Notes: generated from the sequence alone by a model not told the origin. DNA of 55,903 nt from an uncultured Prevotellaceae bacterium (GCA_946415705.1 CAMKTN010000014.1:1-55903); one strand, 5' to 3'. Positions 21,313 to 31,462 are shown, counted from the stretch's first letter. Program-made: numbers and translations.

Positions 21313-23367
21313 TTACCAAATGGTGACGCGTTCGTTCTTGGGAACAAACATGGGGTCGGACTCGGTGATGCCGAAGGCCTCGTACCAGGCATCGATGTGT
21401 GGCAGGGCGCCGTTTACGCGCCAGCGGCCCAGCGAGTGTGGATCGGCCTTGGTGAGGTTACGGATTTCCTCGTCTCGGATATTACCTGCCCAAGCGCTGG
21501 CGTAGGCGATGAAGAAGCGCTGCTCGGGGGTGAAGGAGCGCGAGCCCTTAGGAGCACCCTCGGGAGCGGCTGCCATTAGGGGTGCTTTCTTCGTGGCGTT
21601 CTGGAAGGCTTGGAAGGCCACCTGCAGTCCGCCGTGGTCGGCCATGTTCTCGCCGAGCGTGAGCTGTCCGTCGGCATGGAGACCGGGCAGGACCTCAATC
21701 TTGTTGAAGAAGTCGCGCATCACATGTGTACGTTCCTCGAAGCGGCGCGTGTCCTCGTCGGTCCACCATTGGCGCAGGTTGCCGTCCTTGTCGTACTTCG
21801 CGCCCTGGTCGTCGAAGCCGTGGGTCATCTCATGTCCGATGACCACGCCGATGGCGCCGTAGTTGAAGGCATCGTCGGCATTCATGTCGAAGAAGGGCGG
21901 CTGCAGGATGCCTGCGGGGAAGCATATCTCGTTGGTTGTGGGGTTGTAGTAGGCGTTCACAGTCTGTGGTGTCATGTACCACACGGTGTTATCCACGGGT
22001 TTGTTGAGTCGGCGCTCAATCTCGTCGAAGTTCTCCCAAACGGCGACATTCTTGACATTGGTCCAGTAGTTGCGGCCAATCTCCAGCTTGCTGTAGTCCT
22101 TCCATTTATCGGGGTAGCCAATCTTGACGACGAAGGCATTGAGCTTATCGTGGGCCACGGCCTTCGTGGAATCGGACATCCATTCCTGGGCATCGATACG
22201 TTCGCCAAGCGCCACCTGCAAGTTGCGCACAAGCTCCGTCATGCGCTCCTTGGCCTTGGCAGGGAAGAATTTCTCGACATAGAGCTGACCTACGGCCTCG
22301 CCCAGCGCACCTTCGGTGGCACTGACGGCACGCTTCCATCGTGGGCGGTCCTCCTGACGTCCGCTCATGACCTTGCCATAGAAGGCAAAGTTCTCGGCAC
22401 GCATGACATCGTCGAGGTAGCTGGAGGCGGCATCGATGAGCTGCCAGCTGACATAGTCCTTCAGTGTCTGCAGCGGTGTGTCGTTCCAGATGGCTTCCAC
22501 CTCTTTCATGAAGTCAGGCTGTCCCACGCTCAGCTCGCGTGCCTTGTCGGCACCGTGGATGCTGAGGTAGTGCTGTAGCTGCAAGCCTGGGTATTGCTTG
22601 TAGAACTGGCTAGTGGCCATCTTGTGGTAGTTGGCCTCGTCGTCGCGCAGCTCCGTGTTGCTCTTCGATGCTTTGGCCAAGCGTGTCTCGATAGCCAGTA
22701 CATCGCTGACGCGCTGTGCGCAGTCCTCCTCCTTGGCTACCTTGCAGCGCAGGAACATATTGCTCATGTACTGCTTGTAGGCCTCGCGGATGGCTTCGGT
22801 GGCTGTGTCGGTGTCGAGATAGTAGTCCCTCTGCCGCATGTGCAGACCGCTTTGGCGCACCTGTAGCAGGTTGTTCTTGCTGTCCTTGATGTCGGCATCG
22901 ATGTAGTAACCGAACATTCCGCCAATGCCCTTCACCTGCAGCGAGGAGTAGAGGCGGAAGAGCTCCTTAGCATCATAGCAGGCTGCAATGCTCTGCAAGT
23001 CCTCGCGGATAGGTTCGAGCCCCTGCTTGTTCAGGCTGACGCTGTCCATGGCGCTGTTGTACATGGAGGCAATCTTGTCAGCGATGGAGCCCGCCTCGTT
23101 TTCCTGAGCTGCCACGCCCTCGATGAGTTCACGCAGTTGCAGACGATTGTTCTCTGCCAGTTGGTCGAAGCTGCCGAAGCGTGCGTACTCGGCTGTCAAG
23201 GGGTGAGCATCTGCCCAACCGCCAGTTGCGAAGCGATAGAAGTCGGTACCAGGAGCGACCGTGGTGTCAAGATTGGCGATGTCTATGCCTGTCTGAAGGG
23301 CCTGCTGCCCTCCGCAAGCAGTCATGAGGGAGAGAAGCATAAGGGGAAATAAGTTTTTAATGTTCAT
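21313..23367 (-). CDS. pepO: M13-family zinc metallopeptidase, lipoprotein
   Basis: The 684-residue neprilysin-like peptidase has a lipoprotein signal peptide ending in LMTAC (Cys18), the zinc motif HEMTH (His512, Glu513, His516), the third-ligand motif ENMADHGGL and the NAYYNPTTNEICFPAGILQPP substrate-site segment. It is expected on the periplasmic or outer face of a membrane and degrades peptides. Near the C-terminus the sequence AAAPEGAPKGSRSF resembles the GSPEG inserts of valS and the U32 gene and may be a related, diverged insertion. It lies after the ABC-F gene in a leftward run. Confidence 0.95.
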   Translation of the reverse strand: MNIKNLFPLMLLSLMTACGGQQALQTGIDIANLDTTVAPGTDFYRFATGGWADAHPLTAEYARFGSFDQLAENNRLQLRELIEGVAAQENEAGSIADKIASMYNSAMDSVSLNKQGLEPIREDLQSIAACYDAKELFRLYSSLQVKGIGGMFGYYIDADIKDSKNNLLQVRQSGLHMRQRDYYLDTDTATEAIREAYKQYMSNMFLRCKVAKEEDCAQRVSDVLAIETRLAKASKSNTELRDDEANYHKMATSQFYKQYPGLQLQHYLSIHGADKARELSVGQPDFMKEVEAIWNDTPLQTLKDYVSWQLIDAASSYLDDVMRAENFAFYGKVMSGRQEDRPRWKRAVSATEGALGEAVGQLYVEKFFPAKAKERMTELVRNLQVALGERIDAQEWMSDSTKAVAHDKLNAFVVKIGYPDKWKDYSKLEIGRNYWTNVKNVAVWENFDEIERRLNKPVDNTVWYMTPQTVNAYYNPTTNEICFPAGILQPPFFDMNADDAFNYGAIGVVIGHEMTHGFDDQGAKYDKDGNLRQWWTDEDTRRFEERTHVMRDFFNKIEVLPGLHADGQLTLGENMADHGGLQVAFQAFQNATKKAPLMAAAPEGAPKGSRSFTPEQRFFIAYASAWAGNIRDEEIRNLTKADPHSLGRWRVNGALPHIDAWYEAFGITESDPMFVPKNERVTIW

Positions 23368-23384
23368 ATTGGATGATTTTTAAT

Positions 23385-23431
23385 TAGGCTTATGGGGCTT
23401 ATAGGGTTTATGGGCCCTATGGGATTTATGA
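23385..23431. repeat. Low-complexity words between ABC-F and M13 genes
   Basis: The spacer holds repeats of ggcttatgg, agggtttatgg and gggatttatga. They reach the ABC-F gene's stop codon. This is another example of word-type spacer repeats in this chromosome. Confidence 0.7.
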
Positions 23432-25408
23432 GGTGAGGGCCGCGAGTGCTTCGGAGGCTGTCATCCACTCTTCTTCCGCGGCTGCGAGCTGTTGCTTGAA
23501 GCGGGTATATTTCTCGTAGAGGGTGGTGTCGGTAGCTCCTTCGGGCGTGGCCATCTTGTCTTCGAGCAGATGGAGGGCAGCTTCCAGCTGTGCCACCTTC
23601 TCCTCGGCCTCGCTGACCGCTTTCTCCAGCTTCTTGCGCTGGCGGGCAGCCGCTTTCTGCTCTTCCCAGGAAGAGGCGGCCCCAGTAGACCCCTCTAAAT
23701 CTCCCCGTGAGGGGAGACTTTCTTGTCCTAGGGAAGTCTTCGCGCCAGCCTCTCCCCTCCCTTCACGGGAGGGGTCGGGGGTGGGTCTGTAAGAGGTCGA
23801 GAAGCTTTTTTCCCCCTTCAACCAATCATAAATACCTCCGATATGCTCGCGCACCTTTCCGCCACCAAAGCTATAGACGCGCTCGACCAAGCCGTCCAGG
23901 AACTGACGGTCGTGGCTGACGACGATGACGGTGCCGTCAAAGGCCGCGATGGCCTCCTTGAGCACATCCTTGGATTTCATATCGAGGTGGTTAGTGGGCT
24001 CGTCGAGGATAAGGAAGTTCACGGGTTCCAGCAGGAGCTTGATCATGGCCAGCCGCGAGCGTTCACCGCCCGACAACACCTTGACCTTCTTGTCCGAAGC
24101 CTCGCCGCCGAACATGAACGCGCCGAGAATGTCGCGAATCTTCATACGCACATCGCCACGCGCCACGCGGTCGATGGTGTCAAAGACCGTCAGCTCGGGG
24201 TCGAGCAGCTGTGCTTGGTTCTGTGCGAAGTAACCAATTTGTACGTTATGCCCTACCTTCAGCGAGCCTTCAAAGGGGATCTCGCCCAGGATGCATTTCA
24301 CGAGTGTGGATTTACCCTCGCCGTTGCGCCCCACGAACGCCACCTTCTCGCCGCGGCGGATGGTGAGGTTGACGTGGGCTATCACCTCCTTTCCCCCGTA
24401 CGCCTTACGCAGGTCTTCCACCATCAAGGGGAAGTCGCCGCTGCGCTGGCAGGGCGGGAACTTCAGGTGCAGCGCGCTGTTGTCGATATCATCCACCTCG
24501 ATGGGTACGATGCGGTTCAGCTGTTTGATGCGCTCCTGCACCTGCACTGCCTTGGTGGGCTTGTAGCGGAAACGCTCGATGAACTCTTTGAGGTCGGAGA
24601 TTTCCTTCTGCTGGTTTTCATAGGCCCGCAGCTGTTGTTCGCGGCGTTCCATGCGCAGCTGCACGTACTCGTCGTATTTCACCTTATAATCCCATACGCG
24701 CCCGCACGAGATTTCGAGTGTTCGGTTCGTGACATTGTTGATGAAGGCGCGGTCGTGGGAGACGAGCACTACGGCACCCGCCCGCTGCTGCAGATATTGC
24801 TCCAGCCATTGGATACTGTTGATGTCGAGATGGTTGGTGGGCTCGTCGAGCAGCAGCACATCGGGTTGCCTGAGCAGTAGCTTCGCCAACTCAATGCGCA
24901 TGCGCCAGCCTCCGCTGAGCTCACTGGTAGGGCGGTTGAACTCAGCGCGTTCAAAGCCTAATCCCAGGAGTGTACGTTCCACTTCAGCCTGGAAATTGAG
25001 GCCGCCCATCATTTGGAAATGGTCTTCGGCGTGGGTGTAGCGCTCCACAAGCGCCATATAGTCCTCACTCTCGTAGTCGGTGCGCGCGGCCATCTCCTTT
25101 TTCATCTGTTCAATCTCCTCTTGCATCTCGTGGATATGCTCGAAGGCCTGGAGCGTCTCTTCGATGACGGTGCGCTCGCTCGACAGATTCATGACCTGCG
25201 GGAGGTAGCCCACCGAGATGCCGCGCGGCACAGCCACCGTACCCGCCGTGGGCCGCTGCTGTGCTGCGATGATCTTGAGGAGTGTCGATTTGCCGGCACC
25301 ATTCTTGCCGGTGAGGGCTACACGGTCGCGGTCGTTGATGACGAAGCTCACGTCCGTGAAGAGAGGCTTCGCGGCAAATTCTACGGTGAGATGCTCTACA
25401 GATATCAT
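23426..25408 (-). CDS. ABC-F family ATP-binding protein
   Basis: The 660-residue protein has two ABC cassettes without membrane segments: Walker A GKNGAGKST (about 34-42) and GRNGEGKST (about 360), signatures LSGGWRMR and LSGGERSR, and Walker B LLLDEPTNHLD and LILDEPTNHLD. An ABC-F linker (about 240-320) is rich in Arg/Lys/Gln. ABC-F proteins act on ribosomes, tuning translation or protecting against antibiotics; this chromosomal, Uup/YheS-like form is probably housekeeping. The C-terminal coiled coil (about 580-660) is preceded by an insert of about 34 codons (PTPDPSREGRGEAGAKTS and on) encoded by a hairpin-armed repeat. Confidence 0.93.
   Translation of the reverse strand: MISVEHLTVEFAAKPLFTDVSFVINDRDRVALTGKNGAGKSTLLKIIAAQQRPTAGTVAVPRGISVGYLPQVMNLSSERTVIEETLQAFEHIHEMQEEIEQMKKEMAARTDYESEDYMALVERYTHAEDHFQMMGGLNFQAEVERTLLGLGFERAEFNRPTSELSGGWRMRIELAKLLLRQPDVLLLDEPTNHLDINSIQWLEQYLQQRAGAVVLVSHDRAFINNVTNRTLEISCGRVWDYKVKYDEYVQLRMERREQQLRAYENQQKEISDLKEFIERFRYKPTKAVQVQERIKQLNRIVPIEVDDIDNSALHLKFPPCQRSGDFPLMVEDLRKAYGGKEVIAHVNLTIRRGEKVAFVGRNGEGKSTLVKCILGEIPFEGSLKVGHNVQIGYFAQNQAQLLDPELTVFDTIDRVARGDVRMKIRDILGAFMFGGEASDKKVKVLSGGERSRLAMIKLLLEPVNFLILDEPTNHLDMKSKDVLKEAIAAFDGTVIVVSHDRQFLDGLVERVYSFGGGKVREHIGGIYDWLKGEKSFSTSYRPTPDPSREGRGEAGAKTSLGQESLPSRGDLEGSTGAASSWEEQKAAARQRKKLEKAVSEAEEKVAQLEAALHLLEDKMATPEGATDTTLYEKYTRFKQQLAAAEEEWMTASEALAALTS
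23687..23788 (-). repeat. Inverted-arm repeat element in the ABC-F gene
   Basis: Arms at 23687-23717 and 23752-23788 are inverted copies of each other, and each contains its own small hairpin around GTGAGGGGAG or TTCACGGGAGGGG. The 34-base middle ends in gcgccagc, as in valS at 43.5 kb. The element encodes PDPSREGRGEAGAKTS...LPSRGDLEG in frame. Confidence 0.9.
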
Positions 25409-25423
25409 GTCTGCGGTAACAAC

Positions 25424-26179
25424 TTATACGAAAGCCTGACGTGCTTTCTTCAGCAGGTCGGAAGCGAAGATGAAGTCGGTGAGCGCTTGGTTGTCAGCAG
25501 TGGCAACCTGGCTCTTATCGCCTGTCCATTCCTGACGACCCTCTTTGATGAAGATAATGCTGTCGCCGATACCCATCACGGAGTTCATGTCGTGGGTGTT
25601 CATGATGGTGGTCATCTGGTACTCCACGGTGATGTCGTGGATGAGGGCATCGATGACGAGGCTCGTCTTGGGATCGAGACCGCTGTTGGGCTCATCGCAG
25701 AACAGGTACTTGGGGTTCAGTGCGATAGCACGGGCGATGGCCACGCGCTTCTGCATACCGCCGGAGAGCTCATCGGGGAATTTACTCTGCGCGTCGATGA
25801 GGTTGACGCGGTCGAGACACTGCTGGGCGCGCTTGGTGCGTTCGCGCAGCGTCATACTGGAGAACATATCAAGGGGGAACATGACATTCTCCAGCACGCT
25901 CATGCTGTCGAAGAGTGCAGCAGACTGGAAGATCATACCCATCTCGCGGCGCAGGAGCGCGCGTTCCTTCTTATTCATGGTCACAAAGTCGCGGCCGTCG
26001 TAGAGGATCTCGCCTTCGGTGGGATTCAGGAGTCCCACGATACATTTCATCAGTACGGTCTTTCCCGATCCGGACTGTCCGATAATCAGATTGGTCTGTC
26101 CGGCGGGGAAGCTGGCGGTGATGCCCTTGAGGACTTCGCGGTCAGCGAAGGTCTTATGGAGAGTGTGTATTTCTATCAT
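25424..26179 (-). CDS. mlaF: Phospholipid ABC transporter ATPase, MlaF type
   Basis: The 251-residue ATPase has Walker A GQSGSGKTV, Q-loop region GMIFQSAALFDSMSV, signature LSGGMQKRVAIARAIALNP and Walker B LFCDEPNSGLDP, all typical of MlaF. It powers lipid transport between outer and inner membranes together with MlaE. Its start overlaps the end of the mlaE gene by four bases. An MlaD-type substrate-binding protein is not in the window. Confidence 0.92.
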   Translation of the reverse strand: MIEIHTLHKTFADREVLKGITASFPAGQTNLIIGQSGSGKTVLMKCIVGLLNPTEGEILYDGRDFVTMNKKERALLRREMGMIFQSAALFDSMSVLENVMFPLDMFSSMTLRERTKRAQQCLDRVNLIDAQSKFPDELSGGMQKRVAIARAIALNPKYLFCDEPNSGLDPKTSLVIDALIHDITVEYQMTTIMNTHDMNSVMGIGDSIIFIKEGRQEWTGDKSQVATADNQALTDFIFASDLLKKARQAFV

Positions 26180-26922
26180 GAGAGAATCTGTGTGAGGAAG
26201 ATGTCGGCGAAGAGAATGAGCATGGAGCAGTGTACGACGCTGTCCGTGGAGGCCTTGCCGACTTCAACGGAGCCACCCTCGACGGTGTAGCCATAGAAAG
26301 CGGACACGGAGGCGATGATGAAGGCGAAGAAGAAGGACTTGATGTAGCCCATCCAAACGAACCAGGCTTTGAAGGAATGCTGCAGGCCATAGGTGAGGTC
26401 CTCGGTGGTCAGGATGCCGGAGATGCAGATGGCGTAGGCGCCGCCGAAGCCGGCCATCATGGAGAAGGTCACGAGGACGGGAATCATGGTGACCAGGCCC
26501 GCAATCTTGGGCAGGATGAGGAACGAGGCGGAGTTGACACCCATGATTTCGAGCGCGTCGATCTGCTGGGTGACGCGCATCGTGCCAATCTCAGAGGCGA
26601 TGTTGGAGCCCACCTTACCGGCGAGGATGAGACACATGATACTGCTGGAGAACTCCAGAAGCAGGATCTCGCGGGTCGTATAGCCTGTGGAGAAACGTGG
26701 CATCCACGGACTCGACACATTCATCTTCATCTGGATGCAGATAACAGCGCCGATGAAGAACGAGATCATCAGCACGATGCCGATGCTGTCGATGCCCAGC
26801 TTTCCCATTTCCTTGATATACTGTTTCCAATACATTCGAAAACGCTCAGGACGGCTGAAGACTTTTCCCATCAGCAGCAGGTATCGGCCAAAGGTGTTGA
26901 GAGGACTTATAAGAGCTTTCAT
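26176..26922 (-). CDS. mlaE: Phospholipid ABC transporter permease, MlaE type
   Basis: The 248-residue protein has about five membrane helices and the MlaE-conserved region KVGSNIASEIGTMRVTQQID (about 100-122), followed by EIMGVNSASFLILPKI. It is the inner-membrane permease of the Mla-type lipid transporter. It is the first gene of the leftward run toward ABC-F, with a TACTTTTG -7 box upstream (26984-26991). Confidence 0.92.
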   Translation of the reverse strand: MKALISPLNTFGRYLLLMGKVFSRPERFRMYWKQYIKEMGKLGIDSIGIVLMISFFIGAVICIQMKMNVSSPWMPRFSTGYTTREILLLEFSSSIMCLILAGKVGSNIASEIGTMRVTQQIDALEIMGVNSASFLILPKIAGLVTMIPVLVTFSMMAGFGGAYAICISGILTTEDLTYGLQHSFKAWFVWMGYIKSFFFAFIIASVSAFYGYTVEGGSVEVGKASTDSVVHCSMLILFADIFLTQILS

Positions 26923-26983
26923 TTGATGATGTTTTACCCCCTATGGAGGCTTCATACATGTACGTTATGACTTAATTTGGGGG

Positions 26984-26991
26984 CAAAAGTA
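26984..26991 (-). promoter_or_regulatory. Promoter -7 box of the mlaEF operon
   Basis: TACTTTTG on the minus strand fits TAnnTTTG and is 61 bases before the mlaE start. It is divergent to the lptB -7 box 75 bp away. Confidence 0.45.
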
Positions 26992-27066
26992 GTCAAAAAA
27001 GACTAAAAGAAAGGTGTGTAAGGGCAGTTTTTTTGTCGTAAATGATAGAAAGTGGTAAGATTTGTG

Positions 27067-27074
27067 TACTTTTG
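27067..27074 (+). promoter_or_regulatory. Promoter -7 box of lptB
   Basis: TACTTTTG lies 18 bases before the chosen lptB ATG. This position is the main reason for rejecting the ATG at 27042. Confidence 0.5.
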
Positions 27075-27092
27075 CGCACTCATTACGCACGT

Positions 27093-27983
27093 ATGACCGA
27101 AGAAAAGACCATTATTGACCCTCAAAGCACAGCTTTCGTGGCTCCTCATCAGGACGAGCCCTTGCGCTTGTGTGCCGAGCATCTGAAAAAGATTTACGGC
27201 AAGCGCACGGTGGTCGATGATGTCAACTTCTATGTCGATCAGGGTGAGATTGTGGGACTTTTGGGACCGAATGGTGCCGGTAAGACGACCTCGTTCTATA
27301 TGACCACAGGCCTCGTGATTCCCAATGAAGGCCAGGTGTTCATCGGTCATGAGGAGATCACGGGTCTGCCCGTCTATAAACGTGCTCACAAGGGTATCGG
27401 CTATCTGGCACAGGAGGCCAGCGTGTTCCGTAAGATGTCGGTGGAGGATAACATCGCCAGCGTGTTGGAGCTTCGTACCGACTGCACCGAGGAGTACAAG
27501 CGCGAGAAGCTGGAGAGCCTCATCAAGGAGTTCCGCCTGCAGAAGGTCCGCAAGAACACGGGCGACCGCCTTTCCGGCGGTGAGCGTCGCCGCACGGAGA
27601 TTGCCCGCTGCCTGGCCATCGACCCTAAGTTCGTGATGCTCGATGAGCCCTTCGCGGGTGTCGATCCCATCGCGGTGGAAGACATCCAGCTCATCGTGTG
27701 GAAGCTGAAACGCATGAACATCGGCGTGCTCATCACCGACCATAACGTGGAGGAGACGCTCTGCATCACCGACCGCGCTTATATGCTCTTCGAGGGTCGC
27801 ATCCATTTCAAGGGCACGCCCGAGGAACTGGCGGCCAACGAGATCGTAAAGGCCAAGTACTTGACCAACAGCTTCGTGCTGCGTCCGAAGGACTTCGAGA
27901 GTATGGATCGGGAACGACAGCAGGCCGACGAATCCGCGCTTGGCATGTCTTTTGCAGATAAAGCCGAAAGCAGTAAAGATTGA
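27093..27983 (+). CDS. lptB: LPS export ABC transporter ATPase
   Basis: The 296-residue protein starts MTEEKTIID. Walker A is [13 protein letters not shown], the signature is [16 protein letters not shown], Walker B is [13 protein letters not shown] and the switch His lies in [10 protein letters not shown], all matching LptB. It energises LPS extraction with LptFG. The N-terminus (about 25 residues) and the C-terminus (about 35 residues after [12 protein letters not shown]) extend beyond E. coli LptB, as in other Bacteroidales. It is followed by tig with a 32-base gap. Confidence 0.93.
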   Translation: MTEEKTIIDPQSTAFVAPHQDEPLRLCAEHLKKIYGKRTVVDDVNFYVDQGEIVGLLGPNGAGKTTSFYMTTGLVIPNEGQVFIGHEEITGLPVYKRAHKGIGYLAQEASVFRKMSVEDNIASVLELRTDCTEEYKREKLESLIKEFRLQKVRKNTGDRLSGGERRRTEIARCLAIDPKFVMLDEPFAGVDPIAVEDIQLIVWKLKRMNIGVLITDHNVEETLCITDRAYMLFEGRIHFKGTPEELAANEIVKAKYLTNSFVLRPKDFESMDRERQQADESALGMSFADKAESSKD

Positions 27984-28015
27984 TTAATTACTATCTATAA
28001 TACGCATTACAACTC

Positions 28016-29371
28016 ATGAACATTCAATTCGACAAGACTTCAGGTGTGGCCGCTGAACTGACCATCACCTTCGAGAAGGCTGATTATCAGGAAAACGTAG
28101 AAAAAGCACTCAAGAACTACCGCAAGAAGGCAGCCCTGCCCGGCTTCCGTCCTGGTCAGGTGCCTATGAGCTTGATGAAGAAGCGTTTCGGCGGCGAGAT
28201 TACCGCTGAGGAAGTGCAGAAACTGCTGAGCGAGAAGCTCTATGGCTATCTGCGTGAAAATAAGATTGACATGCTCGGCGATCCTCTTGCCAGCGAGAAG
28301 CAGCAGCCCGTGGATTTTGAGGCTGAGCAGCTCAACTTCATCTTTGACATTGCACTGGCACCTCAGTTTGATGCCAAGTTGACAGATGCCGATAAGGTTC
28401 CCTATTATAGCATCAAGGTGACCGATGAGATGGTCGATGGCCAGGTGAAGGCTTACGCCCAGCGTGGCGGCCACTATGACAAGGTCGATAACTACCAGGA
28501 GGGCGACATGACAAAGGGTCATATTGCAGAACTCGATGCCGATGGTAACATCAAGGAGGGCGGTATCCAGAAAGAAGATGCTGTCATCCTGCCCAACTAC
28601 TTCAAGAACGACGACCAGAAGAAAAAGTTCGAGGGCATCAGCGTGAACACCGTCATCACCATCAACCCTGCTGCAGCCTATGAGAATAGCACCATCGAGC
28701 TCTCCAGCCTCCTCGGCATCACCAAGGAAGAGGCAGAGAATGTGAAGGGCGACTTCAGCTATCAGATCACCGAGATCACCCGCTATGTGCCTGCAGAGCT
28801 GACACAGGAGCTCTTCGACCAGGTCTTCGGCGAAGGCAAGGTGAAGGGCGAGGATGAGTTCCGCGCTGCCATCAAGAAGCAGCTCGAGGACCAGTTCGCC
28901 GAGGATGCCCAGCTGCGCTTCATGATTGATGTGCGCAAGTATCTGGAGAAGCGCATCGGCGACCTCGAATGGCCTGATGCCCTGCTCAAGCGCATCATGC
29001 GTGCCAACAACCCCGACAAGGGCGAGGAGTATGTCGAGCAGAACTACGCCGGCAGCATCAAGGAACTGGAGTGGCACCTCATCAAGGAGCAGCTGGCCGA
29101 CCAGACTGGCATCAAGGTGGAGCAGGACGATGTCCTCGAGACCGCCAAGCGCCAGACACGTATGCAGTTCGCCCAGTACGGCATGGGTAATGTACCCGAT
29201 GAGATCATCACCAACTACGCCAACGAACAGCTCAAGAAGAAGGAGCAGGTAGAAGGCCTCGTGGCACGCTGCGTGGAAGAGAAGCTCGGCGTGGCGCTGA
29301 AGGAGGTCGTGAAGCTTACCAAGAAGAGCGTCACCCTTGAGGAGTTCAACAAGCTGTTCCAAGAGAAATAA
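28016..29371 (+). CDS. tig: Trigger factor
   Basis: The 451-residue protein has the ribosome-binding N-terminal domain with the GFRPGQVPMSLMKKRFG signature (about 42-58), a diverged middle domain where the PPIase would be, and a long helical C-terminal chaperone domain. It binds nascent chains at the ribosome exit tunnel. It is followed three bases later by clpP, the usual Bacteroidetes order. Confidence 0.95.
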   Translation: MNIQFDKTSGVAAELTITFEKADYQENVEKALKNYRKKAALPGFRPGQVPMSLMKKRFGGEITAEEVQKLLSEKLYGYLRENKIDMLGDPLASEKQQPVDFEAEQLNFIFDIALAPQFDAKLTDADKVPYYSIKVTDEMVDGQVKAYAQRGGHYDKVDNYQEGDMTKGHIAELDADGNIKEGGIQKEDAVILPNYFKNDDQKKKFEGISVNTVITINPAAAYENSTIELSSLLGITKEEAENVKGDFSYQITEITRYVPAELTQELFDQVFGEGKVKGEDEFRAAIKKQLEDQFAEDAQLRFMIDVRKYLEKRIGDLEWPDALLKRIMRANNPDKGEEYVEQNYAGSIKELEWHLIKEQLADQTGIKVEQDDVLETAKRQTRMQFAQYGMGNVPDEIITNYANEQLKKKEQVEGLVARCVEEKLGVALKEVVKLTKKSVTLEEFNKLFQEK

Positions 29372-29374
29372 TCC

Positions 29375-30046
29375 ATGCAACAGTCAGATTTCCGTAAGTT
29401 CGCCACCGGCCATCTCGGCCTCAACGGACAGGTCCTGGACGACTATGTCAGCCTCCAGAACCAGTATCTGAATCCCTACATCCTGGAGGAGCGCCAGCTG
29501 AATGTCACGCAGATGGACGTGTTCTCTCGCCTGATGATGGACCGCATCATCTTCCTGGGCACCGCCATCGACGACTACACGGCCAACACCCTGCAGGCCC
29601 AGCTGCTCTACCTCGACAGCGTAGATCCCGGCAAGGACATCAACGTCTATCTGAACTCCCCCGGCGGCAGCGTAAGCGCCGGTTTGGGCATCTATGACAC
29701 GATGCAGTTCATCACCTCCGACGTGGCCACGATCTGCACCGGCATGGCGGCCTCCATGGCTGCGGTGCTGCTGGTGTCGGGCAAGGAGGGCAAGCGCAGC
29801 GCGCTGCCTCACAGCCGTGTGATGATTCACCAGCCTCTCGGCGGCGTACAGGGTCAGGCCAGCGACATTGAAATCGAAGCCCGCGAGATTCAGAAGCTCA
29901 AGAAGGAGCTCTATCAGATCATCGCCGACCACAGCCATACGCCGTATGACAAGGTGTGGGCCGACTCCGACCGCAACTACTGGATGACAGCTGAAGAGGC
30001 CCGTGAGTATGGGATGATTGACCAGGTGCTCACCCGCAAACAATAA
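29375..30046 (+). CDS. clpP: ATP-dependent Clp protease proteolytic subunit
   Basis: The 223-residue protein has the nucleophile Ser127 (GMAASMAAVLL) and His152 (HSRVMIHQPLGG), with the LNSPGGSV oxyanion region. It forms the tetradecameric protease chamber that works with ClpX. The N-terminus is longer than in E. coli by about 20 residues. It is encoded between tig and clpX. Confidence 0.97.
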   Translation: MQQSDFRKFATGHLGLNGQVLDDYVSLQNQYLNPYILEERQLNVTQMDVFSRLMMDRIIFLGTAIDDYTANTLQAQLLYLDSVDPGKDINVYLNSPGGSVSAGLGIYDTMQFITSDVATICTGMAASMAAVLLVSGKEGKRSALPHSRVMIHQPLGGVQGQASDIEIEAREIQKLKKELYQIIADHSHTPYDKVWADSDRNYWMTAEEAREYGMIDQVLTRKQ

Positions 30047-30082
30047 GTCCTCGCGCTCGCGCGTACATTAATCAATATAAGA

Positions 30083-31321
30083 ATGGCAACAAAGAAATGC
30101 TCTTTCTGCGGCCGCTCGGAGAAGGAAGTGTCCCTGATGATCAGCGGTATCAACGGCTTCATCTGTTCCGACTGTGCCATGCAGGCTTATCAGATTGTTC
30201 AGGAACAGGAGGGGGCTGTGCAGCCCGCCTCGTCATCGCCGTGGGCTGATAAGCTGGACTGGAAGACGCTGCCGCGTCCCGCCAGCATCAAGAGCTACCT
30301 TGACCAGTACGTCATAGGGCAGGAGGATGCCAAGCGCTATCTGTCCGTGGCCGTCTATAACCACTACAAGCGTCTCTGCCAGTCTGTGACAGACGACGGC
30401 GTGGAGATTGAGAAGAGCAATGTCGTCATGGTCGGTCCCACGGGAACCGGCAAGACGCTCATGGCTCGCACCATCGCCAAGTTGTTGAAGGTCCCGTTCA
30501 CCATCGTGGACGCCACGGTGTTTACGGAAGCCGGCTATGTCGGCGAGGACGTGGAGAGCATCCTGTCACGCCTGTTGCAGGTGGCTGACTTCAACGTCGA
30601 AGCTACCCAGCGGGGTATCGTGTTTATCGATGAAATCGACAAGATTGCACGTAAGACGGACAACCCCAGCATCACGCGCGACGTAAGTGGCGAGGGTGTG
30701 CAGCAGGGACTCCTGAAACTGTTGGAAGGCTCCGTTGTCAACGTACCTCCCAAGGGCGGTCGCAAGCACCCCGATCAGGACTATGTGCAGGTCGATACCC
30801 GCAACATCCTGTTCATCTGCGGCGGTGCCTTCGACGGCATCGAGCGTAAGATTGCCCAGCGCCTCAACACGCATGTCGTGGGTTATAACTCCGTGCAGAA
30901 CGTCGCGCGCATCGACCGCAACGACCTGATGAAGTACATCCTTCCCCAGGACCTGAAGAGCTTCGGTCTGATACCTGAGATCATCGGTCGCCTCCCCGTG
31001 CTTACCTACCTGAACCAACTGGATCGGACAGCGCTGAGAGCCATCCTCACGGAACCCAAGAACTCCATCATCCGCCAGCAGCAGAAACTCTTCCAGATGG
31101 ATGGTATCGAGCTGGTCTTCGCAGAGGATGCCTTGGAGTACATGGTCGATAAGGCCGTGGATTATAAGCTGGGTGCACGTGGCCTGCGCAGCATCGTGGA
31201 GGCCATCATGATGACACCCCAGTTTGAACTGCCCTCGTCAGGGAAGAAGCGCTTCGAGGTGACGCTGGACTACGCGCGCCAGCAGCTGGAGAAGTCCAAT
31301 CTCAACGCCATGCAGGGATGA
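30083..31321 (+). CDS. clpX: ATP-dependent Clp protease ATP-binding subunit ClpX
   Basis: The 412-residue protein has the N-terminal C4 zinc-binding domain (CSFCGR ... CSDC, residues 5-33), Walker [12 protein letters not shown], Walker [12 protein letters not shown], the Arg-rich [10 protein letters not shown] sensor II and the pore loop GYVGEDVE. It unfolds substrates for ClpP. It follows clpP by 36 bases and ends at a strong terminator. Confidence 0.98.
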   Translation: MATKKCSFCGRSEKEVSLMISGINGFICSDCAMQAYQIVQEQEGAVQPASSSPWADKLDWKTLPRPASIKSYLDQYVIGQEDAKRYLSVAVYNHYKRLCQSVTDDGVEIEKSNVVMVGPTGTGKTLMARTIAKLLKVPFTIVDATVFTEAGYVGEDVESILSRLLQVADFNVEATQRGIVFIDEIDKIARKTDNPSITRDVSGEGVQQGLLKLLEGSVVNVPPKGGRKHPDQDYVQVDTRNILFICGGAFDGIERKIAQRLNTHVVGYNSVQNVARIDRNDLMKYILPQDLKSFGLIPEIIGRLPVLTYLNQLDRTALRAILTEPKNSIIRQQQKLFQMDGIELVFAEDALEYMVDKAVDYKLGARGLRSIVEAIMMTPQFELPSSGKKRFEVTLDYARQQLEKSNLNAMQG

Positions 31322-31375
31322 TGTCCTGAACGGCCCATGATTCCGGAGCCGCTAACAACGTAAAAAACTCTTTCG

Positions 31376-31420
31376 AAAGGCCCCAAAAGCTGTGCAAAAC
31401 TGCTTTTGGGGCCTTTTTTA
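31376..31420 (+). terminator. Rho-independent terminator of tig-clpP-clpX
   Basis: A 15-bp perfect stem (AAAGGCCCCAAAAGC paired with GCTTTTGGGGCCTTT) and an 11-base loop are followed by a T run. It lies 54 bases after clpX. Confidence 0.92.
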
Positions 31421-31462
31421 CAAGAAAAATGCTGTAAAAGGGAGGAAAAAGTGAAGAAAAAC

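Noticed and set aside
28040..29380. 446-codon ORF antisense to tig
   Set aside because: It mirrors tig codon bias (Leu/Val/His-rich) and has no family features.
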